Assembly: GCA_036499395.1 (NCBI GenBank)
Contig: DASYDW010000122.1
Coordinates: 272,797-336,796, forward strand
Source of the DNA: Pirellulales bacterium
GTDB lineage: Bacteria > Planctomycetota > Planctomycetia > Pirellulales > JACPPG01
Length of the DNA: 64,000 bases
Direction of reading: 5' to 3'
Each line of letters begins with the position of its first letter. Position 1 is the first letter of the stretch. Under the pieces are notes generated by a model that was given only the letters and a program-made list of their open reading frames with translations, did not search any database and had not been told where the DNA came from. Positions 1 through 7,014 of the stretch are shown one piece after another. The translations under genes were made by a program, and so were the position numbers.

Positions 1-134
1 TAGCTCGATGGCGGGTGAGCCTTCGTTTCTTTTCCCGTTTTTGTCTGGGCGGCCACCGGGCTAACCAGGGAGATACCGATCACGAACACAAAGATCAAAC
101 CGCGACAGCATGGGCCGTTCTTTTGAATACGCAT
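1..134 (-). CDS. N-terminus of a secreted protein, cut by the window edge
   Basis: An ATG at 134 opens a frame that stays open to the edge of the window (44 codons). The encoded start, MRIQKNGPCCRG followed by a hydrophobic run LIFVFVIGISLV and the cleavage-like SPVAAQ, is a textbook Sec signal peptide. A good ribosome binding site (AGGAG, about 7 nt before the ATG) sits upstream on the same strand, and a sigma-54-like promoter lies a further 120 nt upstream (256-272). What follows the signal peptide (QTKTGKETKAHPPSS) is low-complexity and gives no function. The mature protein lies outside the window, so only export is supported. Confidence 0.6.
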   Translation of the reverse strand, partial: MRIQKNGPCCRGLIFVFVIGISLVSPVAAQTKTGKETKAHPPSS

Positions 135-521
135 ACGAGTTTCTCCTGAATTTCAAACGCCGCGGTGTGTGATTGGGAATCCAGTTTTCGGACTGGTTTC
201 GATAGGTCGGGTCGCGACCACGGCGCGCAGTCATTCTCTATGGGATGGAGCAAATTGCTAGCCGCGTGCCAAGTGACGACAGGAATTATTTTCGCGCCAT
301 TTTGAGCGAGGTTGCGCCCCAGAAATTCTAGCTTGGGCAGTTTTAGCCGAATGAGACGACGGATGTCTGCGAAAGCGTTGGTGCGCTAAGTCGCGCAGTC
401 CATAAACGGACAGATATTTGCCGCCCGTCGAGAATCGTCTGGCTCATGGCCTGCCAGCCCGCTCGCCAAGCGTGCAGTCGAGGTAGCGATTCGGGGTTAC
501 TGCCACGGCACTTCACCGGGG
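135..521. other. Intergenic stretch, no gene seen
   Basis: About 390 bp between the partial secreted protein and the end of the mutase gene, both read on the minus strand. No convincing reading frame or RNA gene was found. The one notable element is the sigma-54-like site at 256-272. Confidence 0.6.
256..272 (-). promoter_or_regulatory. Candidate sigma-54 (-24/-12) promoter
   Basis: Read on the minus strand the site is TTGGCACGCGGCTAGCA. The -24 half (TTGGCACG) matches the RpoN consensus exactly and the -12 half (TAGC for TTGC) differs at one base, with the invariant GG and GC ten bases apart. It points at the secreted-protein start at 134, about 120 nt downstream. A sigma-54 activator gene lies at 5352-6359, but nothing links the two directly. 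rpoN itself is not in the window. Confidence 0.5.
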
Positions 522-2165
522 TTATACCCCGGGCTGATACCGGCCAAACACATCGGCTAGGGCTTTCACGATTTCCCCCAGCGTGACGTGCTGCTCAGCC
601 GCGTGCAGAAGGGCGGGCATAATGTTTTCGGCCGTGCCGGCTGTGCGGCGGACACGCCCTAGTGCATCGTCGACGGCGGCGCTATTCCGTTGGGCCTTGA
701 TTTGCGCCAGGTTTGCCTTTTGACGGCGCTCGATTTCGTTATCGATTGCCAGCGTGGGGATCGTCACCGCGTCCGGTTCGACAAAAGCATTGACGCCGAC
801 GATCAGCTTTCGCCGCGAGTCGACTTCGCTCTGAAATCGGAAGGCACTATCCGCGATGCGCCGCCGGAAATAGCCCCCTTCGATGGCGCGAATGACGCCA
901 CCGGCCCGCGCGATCTCGGCGAAAATCGCTTCGGCCTCGGCTTCCATGCGATCGGTCATCGTTTCGACCTGGTAGCTGCCGCCCAAGGGGTCAACCGAAT
1001 TCACGACGCCCGTTTCAAAGGCCAGCACTTGCTGCGTACGCAGCGCGATCGTCACGGCTTCTTCGGTGGGCAACGAGAGCGTTTCGTCCCGGCTGTTGGT
1101 GTGCAAGGACTGGCAACCGCCCAGCACCGCGACCATGGCCTGATAGGCCACACGGATCACATTCACTTCGGGCTGTTGCGCTTGCAGGCTTACGCCGGAA
1201 GTTTGTGCATGGAATCGTAGAATCCAGCTACGCGGCTCGCCGGCCCCGTAGCGCTCGCGCAAATGTCGGGCCCAGATGCGGCGGGCGGCACGGAACTTGG
1301 CAATCTCTTCGAGGAAGTCGCTGTGCGAGTTGAAGAAAAACGAGAGCCGCGGCGCGAATTCGTCGACGGCCAGCCCACGCTCGAGCCCTTGCTCGACGTA
1401 ATGGAACCCGTCGGCCAGCGTGAACGCTAGTTCCTCGGCGGCCGTGCTGCCCGCTTCGCGAATATGGTAGCCCGAGATCGATACCGGGTTGAACTGCGGA
1501 ACCTCGCGCGTGCAGAACTCGATCGTATCGGTCACCAGGCGCACGCTTTCGCGCGGCGGAAAAACGAATTCGTTCTGGGCGTGATATTCCTTGAGAATGT
1601 CGTTCTGCAATGTACCGCGCAGATTTTTCCACTCGACCTTCTGCCGGCGGGCCGTTGCCAGATAAAAAGCCAGCACGATGCAAGCCGGAGCGTTGATGGT
1701 CATCGAGACCGAGACGTCGCCCAGATTGATGCCGGCGAACAAACGCTCCATATCGTCGAGCGTATCGACGGCCACGCCGAGCCGGCCAACTTCGCCCAGC
1801 GAGTTGGGATGATCGCTGTCCAAGCCCATCAAGGTGGGCAAATCGAAGGCCGTGCTCAGCCCGGTCTGCCCTTTTTCGAGCAGAAAGCGAAAGCGGGCAT
1901 TGGTCTCTTCAGGTGTGCCAAACCCGGCGAACTGGCGCATCGTCCACAGCCGGCCGCGATATAAATTGGCATGAATGCCGCGAGTGAATGGGTACTGTCC
2001 CGGGTAACCGATATCGCGCTCGTACGCCTCGCTGGATTCCTCGGGTGCGTAAAGCGGCTGGACTTGGTTACCGCTGATCGTGGTCAGGCTGGTATCGCGC
2101 TCGGCCGCCGCGGCGAGCGCTTCCTGCCAGGCCTCGCGGGCTGTGAGCTTCGCGTCAGTAACCAT
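522..2165 (-). CDS. B12-dependent acyl-CoA mutase, large (catalytic) subunit
   Basis: 547 residues from the ATG at 2165; an upstream in-frame start at 2234 exists but adds only a non-conserved stretch. The protein is the TIM-barrel substrate-binding domain of the methylmalonyl-CoA mutase family (motifs LWTMRQFAGFGTPEETN, AFDLPTLMGLDSDHP, FNPVSISGYHIREAGSTA, QSLHTNSRDETLSLPT). It has no C-terminal cobalamin-binding domain (no DxHxxG), so it needs a separate small subunit, which is not in the window. At the acyl-pocket positions it shows His65 (RGIHANLY) where methylmalonyl-CoA mutase has Tyr, and Gln197 (HAQNEF) where that enzyme has the carboxylate-binding Arg. These positions are Phe/Gln in isobutyryl-CoA mutase and Ile/Gln in 2-hydroxyisobutyryl-CoA mutase. 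The true substrate is therefore more likely a monocarboxylic acyl-CoA than methylmalonyl-CoA. Divergent from the MeaB-like GTPase at 2345. Confidence 0.88.
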   Translation of the reverse strand: MVTDAKLTAREAWQEALAAAAERDTSLTTISGNQVQPLYAPEESSEAYERDIGYPGQYPFTRGIHANLYRGRLWTMRQFAGFGTPEETNARFRFLLEKGQTGLSTAFDLPTLMGLDSDHPNSLGEVGRLGVAVDTLDDMERLFAGINLGDVSVSMTINAPACIVLAFYLATARRQKVEWKNLRGTLQNDILKEYHAQNEFVFPPRESVRLVTDTIEFCTREVPQFNPVSISGYHIREAGSTAAEELAFTLADGFHYVEQGLERGLAVDEFAPRLSFFFNSHSDFLEEIAKFRAARRIWARHLRERYGAGEPRSWILRFHAQTSGVSLQAQQPEVNVIRVAYQAMVAVLGGCQSLHTNSRDETLSLPTEEAVTIALRTQQVLAFETGVVNSVDPLGGSYQVETMTDRMEAEAEAIFAEIARAGGVIRAIEGGYFRRRIADSAFRFQSEVDSRRKLIVGVNAFVEPDAVTIPTLAIDNEIERRQKANLAQIKAQRNSAAVDDALGRVRRTAGTAENIMPALLHAAEQHVTLGEIVKALADVFGRYQPGV

Positions 2166-2344
2166 AAGTCGAGGGCCCTTGGAAAAAGGGACAAGCGAAC
2201 CGCGTGCGCCCGAGGCGAGCCCGCGTGCGTCCACAGTACCAAGTTTACTCCCGCCGCGGGGTAATCGAAAGATCGGACCTTATCCGGTCGCGTCATCGCA
2301 TAGACCGTTGTTCGCTCGTACAACGCCCGATATCATCGCAGACG

Positions 2345-3088
2345 ATGACCCTGCGAGCGAACCTTATCGAACGATTTCTCCAGCACGATCGCCGCGCGCT
2401 GGCCGAACTTCTCACATTGGTTGAACTAGGCCAAGCGCCTGCGCTGCCAGCAGTATCGCGTTCCAATGGGCCGGCCCGTGTGATCGGTCTGACCGGAAGC
2501 GGCGGGGCAGGCAAAAGCACCCTGGTCGGCGCCCTGATCACGCATTTGCGTGGCCAGGGGGTGACCGTGGCCGTCTTGGCTTGTGATCCGCAAAGCCCCG
2601 TGACGGGTGGCGCATTGCTGGGTGATAGGATTCGCGTCCGGTTCGATCCGGCCGACGAAGGAGTCTATTTTCGCAGCCTGTCGACGCGCGGCGCCGCGGG
2701 CGGCGTTTCGGCAGCGACCAGCGCAGCCCGAGATTGGCTAACGGCTTTCGGCTTCGACGTGATCTTGATCGAGACCGTCGGTGTCGGTCAGGATCAAATC
2801 GCGGTTCGTAGTTCGGTCGAGACGCTCGTGCTATTGGTCACACCCAATACGGGCGACGAGGTGCAATGGGAGAAGGCCGGTTTGATCGAGGTCGCCGATT
2901 TGCTGGTGGTGAATAAATCCGACTTGCCTGGTGCCGATCGCGTGCGGCAACAATTGCAATCGGCGTTATCACTGTCGCCGCGATCGCAGCGCGTGCCGGT
3001 GTTGAACATTACGGCGGCGACGGGACAGGGGGTGTCCGAACTGTGGGATGCAATTGTTGCAGACTCGATTCGTAAGACGAATACTTGA
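2345..3088 (+). CDS. MeaB/ArgK-family G-protein chaperone for the acyl-CoA mutase
   Basis: 247 residues from the ATG at 2345; the frame is open further upstream to 2204 but that part is not conserved. SIMIBI-class GTPase with Walker A GSGGAGKST (51-59), the MeaB-type DPQSPVTGGALLGDRIR segment (81-97), the ETVGVGQ switch (143-149) and guanine-specificity NKSD (190-193). MeaB proteins gate cobalamin loading and repair of adenosylcobalamin mutases, and the divergent mutase gene supports that pairing. It is shorter than the usual 310-330 residues: the N-terminal helical extension is reduced and the C-terminal dimerisation arm is missing, as in the stand-alone MeaB-like partners of other acyl-CoA mutases. 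The stop codon overlaps the region just before nadC, suggesting co-transcription. Confidence 0.87.
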   Translation: MTLRANLIERFLQHDRRALAELLTLVELGQAPALPAVSRSNGPARVIGLTGSGGAGKSTLVGALITHLRGQGVTVAVLACDPQSPVTGGALLGDRIRVRFDPADEGVYFRSLSTRGAAGGVSAATSAARDWLTAFGFDVILIETVGVGQDQIAVRSSVETLVLLVTPNTGDEVQWEKAGLIEVADLLVVNKSDLPGADRVRQQLQSALSLSPRSQRVPVLNITAATGQGVSELWDAIVADSIRKTNT

Positions 3089-3105
3089 ACCAGCGGAGCG
3101 CTATC

Positions 3106-4014
3106 GTGGGAGCCGATTTTGGCGAAGTCGTATGGGATGAGGCGGCCGAAGAAGATTGCCGTCAACTCGTGCGGCTAACGATTCGCGAAGATCTGGGGCG
3201 ACTTTACGATTGGACAACTGTCGCTTTAGTTCCCGAGGCGGCCCAGGGAAGTGCCGTGGTTCGTGCGCGGCGTGCGGGCGTTATTGCCGGCATTCCGGCC
3301 GCGCAGTTGGCACTGGCGGAATACGATCCGCAACTCGTCTGGTCGTCGGCCATCGTTGATGGGCAACATGTCGAAGCCGAAACTGCGATCGCTACGGTCT
3401 CGGGCTTGGCCCGTAATCTGCTTACGGCCGAGCGTACTGCTTTGAATTTACTTTCCCGGTTATCGGGAATCGCGACGCTGACGGCGAGCTTTGTCGAGGC
3501 CGTCGCTGCTACAAAGGCGCGAATCTACGACACGCGCAAGACGACTCCCGGCTGGCGGCGTCTGGAGAAATACGCCGTCCGCGCCGGCGGAGGGCGTAAC
3601 CACCGGCTGGGGCTATTCGATGGGATCCTGATCAAGGATAACCACCTGGCCTTCGGCGCGCAGGACGCCCGCTATTCACCCGCGGCGGCAATCGATCGCT
3701 GCCGTGAGGTCGTGGCGAGCCTGGCGGCGGGCGCTTCGGTGCCGATCGAAATCGAAGTCGATTCGCTCGAGCAATTCGATGAAGTGCTCCCACGTCAGCC
3801 GGACATCGTACTGTTGGACAACATGTCGCTTGGCGAATTGCGCGAGGCCGTGGCCCGGCGCGGGGCACGATTCCCGAGCGTACAGCTCGAGGCATCCGGC
3901 GGCGTAAATCTGCAAGCCGTGGCTGCGATCGCTGCCACAGGGGTGGATCGCATCAGCGTGGGCGCCCTTACGCACTCGGCTACGTGGCTCGACATTGGGC
4001 TGGACTGGTCGTAG
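3106..4014 (+). CDS. nadC: Nicotinate-nucleotide pyrophosphorylase (carboxylating)
   Basis: 302 residues. Quinolinate phosphoribosyltransferase of de novo NAD synthesis: quinolinate plus PRPP gives nicotinate mononucleotide, CO2 and pyrophosphate. Seen: the TAERTALNLLSRLSGIAT helix (107-124), DTRKTTPGWRRLEKYAV with the Arg-Lys substrate ligands (142-158), GGGRNHR (161-167), LIKDNH (175-180) and the phosphate-binding end EASGGVNL. The GTG at 3106 is chosen because a GGAG box (3095-3098) sits 7 nt before it; an in-frame TTG at 3085 overlaps the meaB stop and lacks such a site. The gene follows the MeaB gene by 17 bp and is probably co-transcribed with it, although the pathways are unrelated. 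Confidence 0.92.
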   Translation: MGADFGEVVWDEAAEEDCRQLVRLTIREDLGRLYDWTTVALVPEAAQGSAVVRARRAGVIAGIPAAQLALAEYDPQLVWSSAIVDGQHVEAETAIATVSGLARNLLTAERTALNLLSRLSGIATLTASFVEAVAATKARIYDTRKTTPGWRRLEKYAVRAGGGRNHRLGLFDGILIKDNHLAFGAQDARYSPAAAIDRCREVVASLAAGASVPIEIEVDSLEQFDEVLPRQPDIVLLDNMSLGELREAVARRGARFPSVQLEASGGVNLQAVAAIAATGVDRISVGALTHSATWLDIGLDWS

Positions 4015-4170
4015 CCGTTGTTGATTTTTTCCAACAGTCGGTTCGGCGTGGACCTCGGCGAAATCGTGCAGAATCGCCTCGCAGCGTGGGTTAGGTCGCG
4101 TAATCTAATCACCAGTCCTGCGGTCGGGGATCTGCAGCGTCCAGGCTCGGCGTGATGATCCTTTCGGGGT

Positions 4171-4198
4171 TTGACACACCCGCCGCGCGACCTAGAGT
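4171..4198 (+). promoter_or_regulatory. Candidate sigma-70 promoter of the small RNA
   Basis: A perfect -35 box TTGACA (4171-4176), a 16-bp spacer and a -10-like TAGAGT (4193-4198, four of six consensus bases). A start at about 4205 would place it directly before the two-hairpin unit that ends in U7 at 4289. No protein-coding frame begins downstream on this strand until 5140. Confidence 0.45.
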
Positions 4199-4204
4199 TT
4201 GAAT

Positions 4205-4289
4205 GTACCTATGCTCTGGGGAGGGCATCGGTCCGCGGCGCAGCGGGGATAGCTGGGAGCTTGAGGGGACCCTGCTGCGCCCTTTTTTT
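4205..4289 (+). ncRNA. Candidate stand-alone small RNA, about 85 nt, ending in an intrinsic terminator
   Basis: The predicted transcript folds into two hairpins. The first (4211-4228) pairs ATGCTC with GGGCAT around a purine loop TGGGGA. The second is a terminator: GGCGCAGC (4237-4244) pairs perfectly with GCTGCGCC (4274-4281), extended by a G-U pair and GGG/CCC, and is followed by seven T (4283-4289). The terminator loop can form an inner AGCT/AGCT hairpin. It does not resemble 4.5S/SRP RNA, 6S RNA, tmRNA or a tRNA. The poly-T lies only on the plus strand, so it is not the rpsU terminator. It could alternatively be a distant terminator for nadC, 220 nt upstream, but the promoter in between argues for an independent unit. 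Function unknown. Confidence 0.45.
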
Positions 4290-4528
4290 GCGCAATCGGA
4301 AACCGGAACCATCGGTCGCCGGTGCATTGAACGGGAAGTGCTGCCAGAACGTGGCGCACTGCCAAACTGCGTTCCGCGCGGGGTTATCCGCGCACGCCTT
4401 GCCGCCAGACAGGCAAAGCCTGCGAATTATCACCGGTCGCAGCCGGCTATGCGCTGGGAAGATTATCCGCCACGAACTCCAGAACCGTGTGCGGATCGAC
4501 ATCGCCAGAAAAACCTTGGCGACGAAAA

Positions 4529-4726
4529 CTAGGCGGTCGGCCCCAGCAAGTTGCGGCGCGTGCGGCGTTCGGCACGCAGGCGAGCGCGGCGACGGGTTTC
4601 GCTGGGCTTCTCGTAGTATTCCTTGCGACGCATCTCTTTCTTGATGCCACTGCGCTCGACCAATTTACGGAAACGGCGCACCGCTTCTTGAATGCTCTCG
4701 CGATCGCGAACGTTCAGCTTGACCAC
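4529..4726 (-). CDS. rpsU: 30S ribosomal protein S21
   Basis: 65 residues, the normal length for bS21, starting MVKLNVRDRESIQEAVRRF and ending in an Arg-rich tail (RRRARLRAERRTRRN). S21 binds the small-subunit platform near the 3' end of 16S rRNA and helps base-pairing with messenger RNA. The start codon is GTG at 4726, preceded after 4 nt by a full AAGGAGG box (4731-4737), one of the strongest ribosome binding sites in the window. Monocistronic; a likely promoter lies at 4831-4859. Confidence 0.95.
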   Translation of the reverse strand: MVKLNVRDRESIQEAVRRFRKLVERSGIKKEMRRKEYYEKPSETRRRARLRAERRTRRNLLGPTA

Positions 4727-4737
4727 ACGTCCTCCTT

Positions 4738-5139
4738 AAACAGGAATTCTGTATTCGGAAAGTCTTATTCGTCCGACGGCTTGCCGCGGCTGGGGGCGAA
4801 CATGCTATCGGAGCGTTGGGCGAACCGACCAGTGTAGCGGATGCAAGCGGTTGCTGTAAATGCATTTCGACCCCAGCGGTGGCAGGAATCTAAACAACGA
4901 AGCCTGGCTTGCGCAGCGAGGGAAAACCTTCCGGGAGAATGTTCGGACCTCGGAGGAGGGTCGGGGACCGCGGTTTTGTCTTTCTAGGCATCGGACCGGA
5001 GCTGCTAGCCAAACTTCCGAGTTTTCCCAGGCCGAATATTCACCGGGGCCGGGCAGGGCCAAGCGAATTCGACCATCGGGCGCGGGCGTGCCGATGCTTC
5101 CCTGCGGACGTGCATCAGAACCGCCCAGGAATATCGACC
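4738..5139. other. Intergenic region between rpsU and the small coiled-coil ORF
   Basis: About 400 bp between two divergent genes. Apart from the rpsU promoter candidate at 4831-4859 I see no gene; the open frames crossing it on the plus strand have no ribosome binding site and no recognisable composition. Confidence 0.5.
4831..4859 (-). promoter_or_regulatory. Candidate sigma-70 promoter of rpsU
   Basis: On the minus strand: -35 TTACAG (4854-4859), 17-bp spacer, -10 TACACT (4831-4836). A start near 4824 would give rpsU a leader of roughly 100 nt. Boxes match four of six bases each, so this is only a candidate. Confidence 0.35.
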
Positions 5140-5298
5140 GTGCCCCCCACTGATTCGGAGCCGGCCCAGGATTCGATCCGCGAGATCGAATCGCGGCAGG
5201 ACGAGGTGCTGCAACAATTAGAACTGCTCGAGCAGCGTATCACGGCGCTGCTGGCCGATTACGCGTCGAAACCTGCGAGCGTTAAGAAGGCAGCCTGA
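5140..5298 (+). CDS. Small coiled-coil protein, function unknown
   Basis: 52 residues from a GTG at 5140, with an AGGA box (5127-5130) 9 nt upstream. After a short polar start (VPPTDSEPAQDS) the protein is one amphipathic helix with heptad spacing (EIESRQDEVLQQLELLEQRI, then TALLADY) and a basic tail SVKKAA. The frame remains open upstream to 4909, but that part is rich in Arg, Pro and Gly without order, so the short version is preferred. No family recognised. It could be a small oligomerising or scaffold peptide, or a fortuitous frame; the helix pattern and the start site argue for a real gene. Confidence 0.45.
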   Translation: MPPTDSEPAQDSIREIESRQDEVLQQLELLEQRITALLADYASKPASVKKAA

Positions 5299-5351
5299 GC
5301 CACTATGGCGGCCACACGTCAGCATTGGATTTCGGTAATTTGGGCTTACCG

Positions 5352-6359
5352 TTAGTCAACGCACTCTTCGGCTCCGCCAGGGAGCGTGAGCGAGACCTCG
5401 AAGCGACCGAGCAGCCGGGTCAAAGTGTTGGGATGAACGCCCAATAGCTTGGCGGCCCGTCCCTTGTGCCCACGTGTGATACGCAGGGCTTGGCGAATCG
5501 ACTCATTACGCAATCGTTCGAGGTTGAGAAACGGTAGCGACAGTGCTTGCTCGCGGCGAGCGGTTGACGACTCGGGCAGTGCCGGGGCGCAATCGAGCAC
5601 GTACGATTGCTCGATAACCTGGGCCAACTGGCGAATGTTGCCCGGCCATTGATATTCGCAGAACCGCTGCAGAATTTCGTTATCGGGACGCCAGCGAGGG
5701 CGGCCGTAGCGGTTTGCGAACCGCTCGGAGAAAAATTCGATCAGTTCCGGGATGTCTTCCGGGCGCTGCCGTAAGGCCGGCACACGCAATTCGACCATAT
5801 TGAGCCGGTAATAAAGATCTTCGCGGAACCGGCCGTCGATCACCTCTTTTTCGAGGTTGCGATTCGTGGCAGCCACGACTTGCACATCGATCTTCACCGG
5901 GCGCGAAGCGCCGACCGGGGTGACTTCTCGCTGTTGAAGCACGCGCAGCAGTTTGGGTTGCAGGTCGAGCGGCATTTCGCCAATCTCGTCCAGGAATACC
6001 ACGCCGCCACTGGCAGCGCGGAACACGCCTAATGAGCTGCCGGCTGCACCCGTGAACGCGCCGCGCTCGTGACCAAATAGCTGACTCTCAGCCAGCGTCG
6101 GAGTCAAAGCGGCGCAGTTAACCGGAATGAACGGACGAGTAGCCCGGCTGCCGGAAGCATGAATCAGACCAGCCCAGAGCTCCTTGCCCGTGCCAGTCTC
6201 GCCCCAGATGAGACAACTGCATTGCACTTCGGCGACACGCTCTGCGTGCTGCGCAATGCGTCGCACGACCGCATTCCGTCCCAGGACCCAATCGGCGGAT
6301 TTGCCACTGCCGATTGCATGCACCCCATCCATGGGCGCGGTGTGTGTATTGTTTGCCAT
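5352..6359 (-). CDS. Sigma-54-dependent activator (AAA+ domain plus Fis-type HTH, no sensor domain)
   Basis: 335 residues. Bacterial enhancer-binding protein that remodels RNA polymerase holding RpoN. Seen: Walker A GETGTGKE (53-60), the sigma-54 contact loop GAFTGA (100-105), Walker B with VFLDEIGEMP (121-130), sensor I ATNRNLE, the arginine-finger region GRFREDLYYRLN, and a C-terminal Fis-like helix-turn-helix (RAAKLLGVHPNTLTRLLGRF). Only about 25 residues precede the AAA+ domain, so there is no receiver, GAF or PAS input; activity must be controlled by expression or by a partner protein, as in PspF. The ATG at 6359 has an AAGG box about 9 nt upstream. Isolated gene; a sigma-54-like promoter exists at 256-272. 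Confidence 0.9.
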   Translation of the reverse strand: MANNTHTAPMDGVHAIGSGKSADWVLGRNAVVRRIAQHAERVAEVQCSCLIWGETGTGKELWAGLIHASGSRATRPFIPVNCAALTPTLAESQLFGHERGAFTGAAGSSLGVFRAASGGVVFLDEIGEMPLDLQPKLLRVLQQREVTPVGASRPVKIDVQVVAATNRNLEKEVIDGRFREDLYYRLNMVELRVPALRQRPEDIPELIEFFSERFANRYGRPRWRPDNEILQRFCEYQWPGNIRQLAQVIEQSYVLDCAPALPESSTARREQALSLPFLNLERLRNESIRQALRITRGHKGRAAKLLGVHPNTLTRLLGRFEVSLTLPGGAEECVD

Positions 6360-7014
6360 TAGTCAAAGCCTTGCGCATCGTGCCTAGTCGACATAACCTG
6401 CGACTAGGTGATGCTTGCAATTCAAGTCACGCGCCAATTGGCTTCATTCTGAAGCGAATGGCGATCTTCCAAGTCATTAGCGATCCTCGGCCCCAGCACC
6501 ATAGCAGTCCCTGCTGCTTCCCAAGCGCCTACGAGGTGCTTGAGAGTGCCGCTTCGCGGCGGGTTGATAGGCGGAGTCATCGTACCCCCCGTTCCATCAA
6601 CACCCCTCACGTTCCAAATACTCGATTTATGGTAGTTAAACAATGCGAATAACGCAAACCTTAGGGGCGCTAACCATTTTTGCGCGTTGAAGATAGTGCG
6701 AATGCCGCGCCGTTTTAACCGGTACAATCTGACCGTCGGGGCGATGTTACTGCGGTTTGTCGCCATAAATCCATTCAGGAAATAGCCTTGCGATCTGTTA
6801 GCCTTGTGTTACGCCGACTTTGGCCATCCATTGAGCATGCCCCCCGCGCTCTTTGCCAGTGACGCATTTTTGTACGCCTTGCAAAAGAACTGCACGATTT
6901 TCGAGCAGCGGGATTTCTACGGAAGTGATGGAAAATGGTGCGGATGAAAGTCGCGCGGCATTTGAAAAACATGAGCCTGGCCTTGCGCCGTGAGACCGGA
7001 TAAGGTGGCCAGCC
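6360..7014. other. Long intergenic region between divergent genes, nothing assigned
   Basis: About 650 bp, noticeably more AT-rich than its surroundings around 6600-6800. Short open frames on both strands lack start signals or recognisable composition. It should hold the promoters of the activator (minus) and of the permease (plus), but I cannot point to a convincing one. Confidence 0.5.

Larger units (their letters stand above)
4015..4528. other. Intergenic region holding a candidate small RNA
   Basis: Some 500 bp between the convergent nadC and rpsU genes. A weak hairpin (TGTTG/CAACA, loop containing T6) follows the nadC stop at about 4015-4041, and another (TCGCCA/TGGCGA, 4502-4522) lies 6 nt past the rpsU stop. 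Neither has a proper trailing U-tract. The strongest content is the promoter and two-hairpin unit at 4171-4289, annotated separately. Confidence 0.6.

Noticed and set aside
4502..4522. Hairpin after the rpsU stop as a terminator
   Set aside because: A 6-bp stem with the T-run in the loop and no U-tract after it does not meet the usual pattern.
6778..6791. GG-N10-GC spacing resembling a sigma-54 site upstream of the amino acid permease
   Set aside because: The -24 half (CAGGAA) lacks the TGGCAC core, so this is within chance expectation.
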